23,049 nt of DNA from Acidobacteriota bacterium (GTDB lineage: Bacteria; Acidobacteriota; Terriglobia; Acidiferrales; UBA7541): the NCBI GenBank assembly GCA_003161495.1, contig PMOP01000386.1, positions 1-23,049 on the forward strand, given 5' to 3'. The notes beneath the pieces were generated by a model. The model did not search any database. It worked only from the letters and a program-made list of their open reading frames with translations, and was not told the origin of the DNA. Below, in pieces: positions 8,242 to 14,550 of this stretch. The translations under genes and the position numbers were made by a program. Numbering within the stretch: the first letter of the stretch is position 1; every line of letters begins with the position of its first letter.

Positions 8242-8907
8242 ATGCATAAACTGTTGATCATCGATGACGAAGCGCCCATGCGGCGTCTAATGCGAATTAA
8301 TCTCGAGGATCGCTACAAAATCGTCGATACCGGAGATCCGGAACTCGCGCTGGAAGCGGCCCTGCAGAGCAAACCGAACGTCATATTGCTGGATTTGAGA
8401 ATGCCTAATTATTCCGGCTTCGAGCTTTGCAGGACATTCAAATCCATTACCTCCACGCAATTAATTCCCATCATCATCGTGACCGGAGAAGCCGGGGCCA
8501 GCACAAAATCATACTGCGAGGAACTTGGCGCCGCGGCGTACTTCGAGAAACCCATCGACTTTCAAGCTTTGCGAGACCGATTGGAAAAAGTGCTGGATGC
8601 CGCTCATCCCGAAAGACGGGGTGAAGTGCGCATTACCCTCCGGGTCATGGTCAATCTGCGAGGGGCCGACCGCCTCGGAAAACCTTTCGAAGAGCTGTGC
8701 GGCACGGACAACGTCAGTAAAAGCACGTTCTTCGGTTCCTGCAACGCTGCCCTGAAGAAAGGCGACGAGGTTGCGGTATCGATTGTTACCGGAGGGAGGA
8801 AGTTCCTGGGAATGGCGCGCGTAACCAGGTGCGAGGAGAGCAACCCGATTCGCCCGCGTTACGCGTTCCGGTTTGTCCAGGAAGATGTGAATTGGATCCT
8901 GCACTAG
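8242..8907 (+). CDS. Response regulator with receiver and degenerate PilZ-like output domain
   Basis: 221 residues. The receiver (1-118) has D8/D9, phospho-acceptor D51 in LLDLRMP, T81 and K103. The C-terminal 100 residues fit PilZ: arginines R126 and R130 in an RxxxR arrangement, then N157-V-S159-K-S-T162 where (D/N)xSxxG is expected, and a closing strand RYAFRF. The glycine of the second motif is replaced, so c-di-GMP binding is uncertain. GGAG at 8227-8230 lies 11 nt before the ATG. It follows the hybrid kinase gene by 50 bp in the same direction and is probably co-transcribed with it. It is therefore the natural candidate to receive its phosphate, which would join phosphotransfer to a c-di-GMP-type output in one small protein. 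Confidence 0.85.
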   Translation: MHKLLIIDDEAPMRRLMRINLEDRYKIVDTGDPELALEAALQSKPNVILLDLRMPNYSGFELCRTFKSITSTQLIPIIIVTGEAGASTKSYCEELGAAAYFEKPIDFQALRDRLEKVLDAAHPERRGEVRITLRVMVNLRGADRLGKPFEELCGTDNVSKSTFFGSCNAALKKGDEVAVSIVTGGRKFLGMARVTRCEESNPIRPRYAFRFVQEDVNWILH

Positions 8908-8910
8908 AAA

Positions 8911-8965
8911 TCCGGGCGCAGGTGGCCGGCGGAAGCGATTGGCGCCAGCCAAATCCTCGCCCGGA
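8911..8965 (+). terminator. Hairpin just after the REC-PilZ gene (possible terminator or 3' stabiliser)
   Basis: Perfect 8-bp outer stem TCCGGGCG (8911-8918) with CGCCCGGA (8958-8965), starting 4 bp after the stop codon. The inner part can also pair. There is no T-tract after it, so it is not a classical intrinsic terminator. Confidence 0.35.
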
Positions 8966-9012
8966 GCCGTAACGCCCGTACCTGTAAAAATCCCGAAATT
9001 TGTGTTTCGCTT

Positions 9013-9033
9013 TATATTCGCCTGCGATATAAT
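9013..9033 (+). promoter_or_regulatory. Consensus -10 box with overlapping dyad before the transglycosylase-like gene
   Basis: TATAAT is present at 9028-9033, only 8 bp before the ATG at 9042. Transcription from it would start at or next to the ATG, giving a leaderless mRNA; no Shine-Dalgarno is visible. The -35 region (around 9005-9010) is poor. The -10 overlaps an imperfect dyad, TATATTCG-CCTG-CGATATA (9013-9031), which resembles the two palindromes near 18.8 kb. Confidence 0.45.
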
Positions 9034-9041
9034 TCCCGGCC

Positions 9042-9572
9042 ATGCGGACCTCCGTGATCAAAAAACTTGTCTGGCTCCTGTTCTACTCCCTGCCCCTGAT
9101 TGCGTTCGCCGCGAATTTCACGGAGCCCCGCGCCGAGGTTGTATCTGCCCCAAGCGCGCAGAGTTTTGCACTGCCAGTGAACGTGACGATTTATAAGAGC
9201 CACCGGCTGCAACTCGAAAGCCTCTCCCGCATTCCGCGCAATCCTCTCAAGTTGCTGAGCGACAAACCTGCGGCCGAGGACGTGAAAGCCTATGTCCGGA
9301 CCCAAGCCATGGAATATGGAGTCAACCCGAGACTGGCCCTCTGGATCGTGAAGCACGAATCTCAATTTAATCCGCATGCGAAGGGCGACGGAGAGGCCAG
9401 CCGCGGGCTTTGGCAAATTTCAAGGATTTATCATCCCGAGGTGTCTGACGCGGTGGCATTTAGCGTCGCTTCGAGCACCGAATGGAGCCTGGGGCGGATT
9501 CGTTCGGGGAAGGCAAATGAATGGTCCACATACCGGTTTTGCAGGACCCTGTATGAAGATTGCCCATTTTAG
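9042..9572 (+). CDS. Small secreted lytic transglycosylase/lysozyme-like protein
   Basis: 176 residues with a signal peptide (basic MRTSVIKK, hydrophobic 9-23, likely cleaved near AFA-A). After a linker of about 60 residues comes an SLT-type lysozyme fold. The segment MEYGVNPRLALWIVKHESQFNPHAKG is split here as MEYGVNPRLALW and IVKHESQFNPHAKG; it holds the probable catalytic glutamate E106. This is followed by SRGLWQIS, corresponding to the family's G-x-MQ/LWQ pattern. The domain is short and ends soon after a Tyr/Cys-containing segment, so it may be a minimal or atypical enzyme. If active it would cut peptidoglycan glycan strands in the periplasm. It stands alone, with gaps of 134 and 188 bp to neighbours, and may be transcribed as a leaderless message from the TATAAT at 9028. 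Confidence 0.75.
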   Translation: MRTSVIKKLVWLLFYSLPLIAFAANFTEPRAEVVSAPSAQSFALPVNVTIYKSHRLQLESLSRIPRNPLKLLSDKPAAEDVKAYVRTQAMEYGVNPRLALWIVKHESQFNPHAKGDGEASRGLWQISRIYHPEVSDAVAFSVASSTEWSLGRIRSGKANEWSTYRFCRTLYEDCPF

Positions 9573-9748
9573 GCGCGCAGCACCCCGCGAAATGGGGCTA
9601 TATGCGGCCTTCGGGCGCCCCTGGATTTCACCCAAGTAAGCCAATAACCCTTCCAACACAATAAACTTCCGTACTACAGCCAGGGTTGCTCCTTTTCTGC
9701 ATGATCACTATGTGGGATCCCCCTTGTCGGGGCCCTATATTCAGCCGC

Positions 9749-9755
9749 AGGAGAG
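9749..9755 (+). promoter_or_regulatory. Ribosome binding site fixing a GTG start for the HD-GYP gene
   Basis: AGGAGAG lies 5 nt before GTG at 9761-9763. The earlier in-frame ATGs at 9686 and 9710 have no comparable site and would add a residue stretch unlike the rest of the protein. Confidence 0.75.
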
Positions 9756-9760
9756 TCCAA

Positions 9761-10723
9761 GTGAAACGCAAGTGGATTTCGCGCCTTGGCGACATAAATA
9801 AAGAATTGCTCTTGATCCTTTCGATCATAGCCGCCGCGGGAGTCGTCAATTTCTTCGTCGCGGGCCAGCGGCTGGTTCTGACCTTCTATAACCTGCCGAC
9901 ACTCATGGCTGCCTACTATTTTGGCCGCCGTCGCGCCATGGCAGCTGCAATGGCATCGATTCTGTTTGTCGTATGGATGAACCTGATGAACCCGACCGCC
10001 TTGGGTGGAACTATTGAGTGGAAGACCCAAGGACTCCTAGCATGGTCGGACCTGGCCGTCTGGGCGGGTTTCCTGCTGATTTCAGCATATGCGACCGGGA
10101 GCCTGTACGAACTGGGTGAGCGCAGGCTGAGCGAGCTGCGGGAGACTTACTACGGCGTGCTGCAAATCCTGAATCAATTCATCGGGAACGATAAATTCAC
10201 GCAGAACCACTCGTACCGGGTGTCGGTGTACGCCACGACCCTTGCCGCGGAGATGCGGCTGCCGGAACAGCAGATCGAGGACGTGCGAGCTGCTGCGTTG
10301 CTGCACGATATCGGAAAACTGGAAATCAGCCGCGACATTCTCTACAAAGCGGCGCGCCTCGACGCGGACGAAACCGAAGAAATGAAGTCCCACGTCGAAA
10401 GAGGCGTCAAGATCCTCAATCCGGTGGGCGGCTCGCTTCGCCGCATTTTGCCGATCATCCTCGCGCATCACGATAAATTTGACGGCTCGGGCCACCACCC
10501 GGCGAAGGGCGAGGAAATTCCTATTGAAGCCCGAATCATCGCTGTCGCCGACGCCTTCGACGCCATGATCAGCGATCGCCCGTACCGCAAGGGGATGACG
10601 CCACTCGAGGGACGCAACGCCATCATTAAGAGCGTGGGGTCCGATTTCGATCCCAACGTGGTCAAGGCGTTTGAGTCGGCCTTCCGTAAACAGAAATTGG
10701 AAATTCCTGAAGTTTTGGTTTGA
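9761..10723 (+). CDS. Membrane HD-GYP-type phosphohydrolase (probable cyclic di-GMP phosphodiesterase)
   Basis: 320 residues from the GTG start. An N-terminal membrane domain holds about four hydrophobic segments (roughly 16-35, 43-54, 59-76 and 92-113), followed by a short helical linker and the HD-GYP domain (about 130-310). H182-D183 with IGK form the HD motif (LLHDIGK). The metal-site histidines H236-H237 and the segment IIAVADAFDAM are present. The eponymous GYP region reads DGSGHHP instead of DGSGYP, a one-residue expansion with the Tyr lost. Family members hydrolyse c-di-GMP; the altered motif leaves activity open. It fits with the GGDEF-EAL and PilZ genes upstream. It converges on the Oar-like receptor gene with a hairpin between them. 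ATG starts at 9686 or 9710 are less likely because AGGAGAG sits right before the GTG. Confidence 0.87.
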   Translation: MKRKWISRLGDINKELLLILSIIAAAGVVNFFVAGQRLVLTFYNLPTLMAAYYFGRRRAMAAAMASILFVVWMNLMNPTALGGTIEWKTQGLLAWSDLAVWAGFLLISAYATGSLYELGERRLSELRETYYGVLQILNQFIGNDKFTQNHSYRVSVYATTLAAEMRLPEQQIEDVRAAALLHDIGKLEISRDILYKAARLDADETEEMKSHVERGVKILNPVGGSLRRILPIILAHHDKFDGSGHHPAKGEEIPIEARIIAVADAFDAMISDRPYRKGMTPLEGRNAIIKSVGSDFDPNVVKAFESAFRKQKLEIPEVLV

Positions 10724-10777
10724 GACCGCCGAAAATTTCAGCGGCCCGTCCTTGCTTATCTTCCAGGCCATAGGCGG

Positions 10778-10818
10778 AAAAAAATCCACGAAAAACGGCT
10801 GTGCCGTTTTTCGTGGAT
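10778..10818 (-). terminator. Intrinsic terminator of the Oar-like receptor gene
   Basis: A perfect 16-bp stem (10784-10799 with 10803-10818) closes on a 3-nt loop, TGT. Read on the minus strand, it is followed at once by a run of seven T (A-tract at 10778-10784 on the plus strand). It lies 56 bp past the stop codon of the minus-strand gene. On the plus strand there is no T-tract, though the stem may still slow read-through from the HD-GYP gene. Confidence 0.85.
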
Positions 10819-10873
10819 GGTTACGAGTACTCGCCGAAGTCCCAGGGACGATCCCGCATTTTCGCGGACTTCC

Positions 10874-13800
10874 CTACCAGGTAAATTTCAACGCGAATTG
10901 AATCTCCCGCGGAGTAGTGTTCATCAACGTAATCGCCCCTGCATTCGCGGGAATGGATCCGTCAGGATTCAGGATCACGCGATTATCATTCGGAGATTGA
11001 AAATTCGGGTGATTAATGATGTTGAAGAATTCCGCCCGAAATTGCGCTTTCAGCGCCTCCCGGATCTGCATATTCTTGAATAAGGAGAAATCCAAGTCCA
11101 CGAGCCCGGGACCGATCACCGAGTTTCGCCCAGCATTGCCGAGGCTATTAATCGGGTTGGGAACGGTGAAGCACGAGATATTCACGTAGGCGCTGGGGTT
11201 TTGCGCATTTATGGGATTCTTGCAGGCAGGGCTATTGACCTTGTCAGGGTAGGAGTATGGATCAGTGTTGTTCTGTCCCAGTTGATCACCGCTAAGTAAA
11301 ACCGTAAACGGTGAGCCCGATTGAACTGACAATATGCTCCCAGTTTCCCACCCTCCCAGGATCATCCTCTCGGGACGCCCGAACGACGCTGGCGTGGGTA
11401 TGTTCCAATCATAATTTATGGTCAATACGTGGCGTTGATCCTGATCGGACAAGCCGCGCCGGCACGCTTCGCAGAACCAAAGCAGGCTCGAAATGGAATT
11501 GCGGAAGGGGTCCGAGGCGACCGATCCGCCACCATCATCCATATTCTTGGAAAAGGTGTAAGACCCCTCAACTTGGAAGCCGTGGGCCATTTCCTTCTTC
11601 ACCTGGACCTGAAGTCCATTGTAGGAGTAGCTTCCATCCCAAAGAGCCATTTGAGTGCGCCCCATGTATTGATTGACGACGGGCCAGGGGCATCCGGTGG
11701 AGGATGGGGTCGAGCCGTCCACGCAAGTGCCCGACACTGGCACGGGAGAAGTGTTTGGAACCGGCCAAGTGAGGGGGCCCGACGTAGGCATTGAGGTTCC
11801 AGTGACCGGATATACCATGTTCACGTCGTCCGCCTGAAATCTCATGTGTTTGCCGCGTGCGCCGACATACCCCAATATGATGGAGGTATTGGGAAGGATC
11901 TCGCGCTGGATGTTGAAATTCCACTGCATGACGTAGTTCCGGCGAGGATTGAAATCCATGACGTAATTGCGCCCGCTCTGGTTGCTCAGAGCCTGGCCAT
12001 AGACGCCGCAGGGAGTGGAACATCCGAGTTGCATCGCTCCGCCCGCTGTCGAGGCTTGGCCCGAGCTTGCTCCTACGTCGAAGGGAACCGAACCATCAAC
12101 GCCGCTCCCCATCTCCACGGGCAAGGGCAGTACGTCAAAAATGCCGAAGCCCCCCGCTACCGAAGTCTTGCCGGTACCAAATGGGTCCCAGGCGAAGCCA
12201 ACGCGAGGCTCAAAGTTCCTTTTCGTGGGATTGTTAATATACGGGCTTCCTACGAAGATCTCAGCTTGACCCGGACCAGGAGTCCCAACAACGGGTTGCA
12301 GATCGTTCAATACCGGTGTAACGCTCCGAAGATTTGCAAGCTTCCCCGCTTCTTCGGTAATAATGCTTGCCATCTCGTAGCGCAAGCCGATGTTCACGCT
12401 CAGATTCGATCGGACATGATAATCATCCTGAAAGTACGCTCCGAAAATCGTCTGCCGGACTCCCCGGCCAGTCACGAGTCCCGGAACGTCGGCATTTACC
12501 GCAGCCCTGTCGTTGGTCAGAAAATCATACAAGCTGTTGAAAATGAGCTGCCCACCGGGAAAATCCGCGCCAAAAGTATTTCCCCGAAGCCGCTCGATGT
12601 TGGCGCCGAACTTTAGCGAATGCTTTCCCTTTGTAAGAAACAAGTTGTCGTACGCCTGAATTGAATTCCAATGGAACTTGAAGGGTGCTTGCACATCCAG
12701 ACCTCCGGGGTACCCTGCAAGCCCATCCGAATTGATCGTAATATTTCCAATTGTGGTTCCCGGTATGAAACCCAGCGACGTATCACCAGCGGCCGGATTG
12801 ATCGCCGTCGCGCCGGATGGAGATTCCACATTGTCACGATTGAAGCCGACGCGAATCGAATTCAGCAGGGAGGTTGTGAAAACATGGTTTTCCTCGATCG
12901 CTACGGTCTGGCGAAACATGGGGTTGTGAATAAGCAGGGAATTGTACTGATCGGGAATACTCTGCGACGCCTTATCAAATAGGTAGGTGGCAAAAATTCG
13001 GTCTTTCGCTGAGAACGTATGGTCGGCGCGGATGATGAAAAAATCCTCCGCCGTCCTTTGCATTTGCGTGAAGGCGAACTGCGCAGAATTAACCCCAGGA
13101 ACGTCGCCTGAAGTGGCCTTGGGGATCAGCCCTGTTGCCAGGAATTTTGCGGTATTGGGGTCTATTGATACCTTGCACTGACCTGGGTCGCCTGCAATCG
13201 GGGCACACAGGGGGAAGTTGACTGGATCCGGAGCCATGTTGAGGGTTCCGTTCAGCGCATCAGTGGAGAGCACGTTGGAAACAGTTGTGATACCCAGCGC
13301 TTGCCTGACACCTTCATAGTCGCCGAAAATGAAGGTGTTGTCCTTCTTGATGGGCCCGCCGGCCGATGCCCCGAATTGATTGCGACGAAAGGGCGGCTTT
13401 GGGTTCCCCTGTTCGTTGTCGATGAAGCTGTCCGCGTCCAGCGCTGCGTTGCGAAGGAATTCGTACGCGCTGCCGTGAAAATCATTGGTTCCTGCTTTCG
13501 TGGTCGCGGTGATCACGCCGCCAGACGTTCGCCCGTATTCGGCAGAGTAGTTGGTTGTCAGAACCGCGAACTCGGCAACTGCGTCAGTCCCCAGATTTCC
13601 GCCAAGCACGCTACCCGGGCCCGCGTTGGAATAGTCATTGATATTGACGCCGTCCAAAAGGTAATTGTTCTGCTGCGGCCGGCCGCCTGAAATCGTCAGT
13701 TCGAGCCCCAGGCCGCGCTTAACGCGGTCACCTGCGGTAATCGGAGGTTGATCTTGAGACTGATGTACGCCGGGCTGCAAAGTCGCTAAGTCAGTCCAGG

Positions 13801-14278
13801 AACGCCCGTTCAGTGGAAGTTCCTGAACCGCCCTCCCTTCGACGAGGCCGCCGAGAGTCGCGTTGGCAAGGTTCACAGTGGGAGCTTCGGCCGTGACAGT
13901 GACCTGTTCGTTCACGCCTCCAACTTGCAGCGTCAAATTCAGGATTAATTCCTGGCCAACGGTCAACGTAACCCCTTTGCGAATCAGGGTCGAAAAACCC
14001 TTCGCGGAAGCGGAAATCTCGTAGTTGCCCGGCTGCAAGTTCGGCACGCTGAACGTGCCTTCTCCTTTTGTGGTCGTACGAGTGGCAATTCCTGTTTCCA
14101 CATTAGTGATGGCAAGGTCGACGCCGGCCATTTTGGAGCCACTGGGATCCGTCACCGCGCCTGAGATAGAAGCTCCCACGACTTGAGCGGAAACCTGCGT
14201 GGGAAGAAAAAAGCTGAGTAGAAGTGCAAGGGAAAGTGCGATTCGCACACACGTATTCTTGAACTCTGAATGAGGCAT
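10874..14278 (-). CDS. Oar-like TonB-dependent receptor with carboxypeptidase-regulatory-like N-terminus
   Basis: 1134 residues. A signal peptide (1-31, ending TQVSA) precedes a carboxypeptidase-regulatory-like beta-sandwich (about 36-115) with the pattern SGAVTDPSGSKMAGV and FSVPNLQPGNYEISA. The plug domain (about 125-260) includes VQELPLNGRSW, NNYLLDGVNIND and SAEYGRTSGGVITATTKAG. The remainder is a large outer-membrane barrel ending in an aromatic residue (KFTW), as expected for barrel insertion. Such proteins are greatly expanded in Acidobacteriota and are thought to import large ligands or act in surface functions; the substrate here is unknown. AAGGAG on the minus strand (14289-14294) supports the ATG. 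Gene length and internal motifs look intact. A strong terminator follows; a possible promoter is at 14372-14398. Confidence 0.92.
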   Translation of the reverse strand: MPHSEFKNTCVRIALSLALLLSFFLPTQVSAQVVGASISGAVTDPSGSKMAGVDLAITNVETGIATRTTTKGEGTFSVPNLQPGNYEISASAKGFSTLIRKGVTLTVGQELILNLTLQVGGVNEQVTVTAEAPTVNLANATLGGLVEGRAVQELPLNGRSWTDLATLQPGVHQSQDQPPITAGDRVKRGLGLELTISGGRPQQNNYLLDGVNINDYSNAGPGSVLGGNLGTDAVAEFAVLTTNYSAEYGRTSGGVITATTKAGTNDFHGSAYEFLRNAALDADSFIDNEQGNPKPPFRRNQFGASAGGPIKKDNTFIFGDYEGVRQALGITTVSNVLSTDALNGTLNMAPDPVNFPLCAPIAGDPGQCKVSIDPNTAKFLATGLIPKATSGDVPGVNSAQFAFTQMQRTAEDFFIIRADHTFSAKDRIFATYLFDKASQSIPDQYNSLLIHNPMFRQTVAIEENHVFTTSLLNSIRVGFNRDNVESPSGATAINPAAGDTSLGFIPGTTIGNITINSDGLAGYPGGLDVQAPFKFHWNSIQAYDNLFLTKGKHSLKFGANIERLRGNTFGADFPGGQLIFNSLYDFLTNDRAAVNADVPGLVTGRGVRQTIFGAYFQDDYHVRSNLSVNIGLRYEMASIITEEAGKLANLRSVTPVLNDLQPVVGTPGPGQAEIFVGSPYINNPTKRNFEPRVGFAWDPFGTGKTSVAGGFGIFDVLPLPVEMGSGVDGSVPFDVGASSGQASTAGGAMQLGCSTPCGVYGQALSNQSGRNYVMDFNPRRNYVMQWNFNIQREILPNTSIILGYVGARGKHMRFQADDVNMVYPVTGTSMPTSGPLTWPVPNTSPVPVSGTCVDGSTPSSTGCPWPVVNQYMGRTQMALWDGSYSYNGLQVQVKKEMAHGFQVEGSYTFSKNMDDGGGSVASDPFRNSISSLLWFCEACRRGLSDQDQRHVLTINYDWNIPTPASFGRPERMILGGWETGSILSVQSGSPFTVLLSGDQLGQNNTDPYSYPDKVNSPACKNPINAQNPSAYVNISCFTVPNPINSLGNAGRNSVIGPGLVDLDFSLFKNMQIREALKAQFRAEFFNIINHPNFQSPNDNRVILNPDGSIPANAGAITLMNTTPREIQFALKFTW

Positions 14279-14371
14279 GATTTCTAAACTCCTTTCAAGT
14301 TTTCAAACCCACCCCGGCGCGGGCCTTGCTCCGAACTTGTATAACTAGGAAGATAAATCTGCGACATTGTG

Positions 14372-14398
14372 ATACTAAAGTAAGTGATTGGGTGTCAA
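14372..14398 (-). promoter_or_regulatory. Possible promoter of the Oar-like receptor gene
   Basis: On the minus strand, TTGACA (14398-14393) is a perfect -35. A weak -10, TAGTAT (14377-14372), lies 15 bp further, which is shorter than optimal. The position, about 95 bp before the start codon, is plausible. Confidence 0.35.
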
Positions 14399-14504
14399 GG
14401 CAAAACTGAGGCGCGCCGGGAGATTATCGGCTGAGGTTTCTGTCACAAATGGCCGGCGAATCGACTCTGAGTCGCGCCAAGGGGCCGGCAGATCCGATGC
14501 GGGG

Positions 14505-14542
14505 CGCGGGAGAGACGGAAATTTATTTCTGTCTCTCCCGCG
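14505..14542 (-). terminator. Long hairpin after the cytochrome/propeller gene
   Basis: A 17-bp stem (14505-14521 with 14526-14542) has one G-T wobble and a 4-nt loop. It begins 9 bp past the minus-strand stop codon. No T-tract follows on the minus strand, so it may terminate weakly or protect the mRNA 3' end. Confidence 0.5.
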
Positions 14543-14550
14543 AATTCGCC

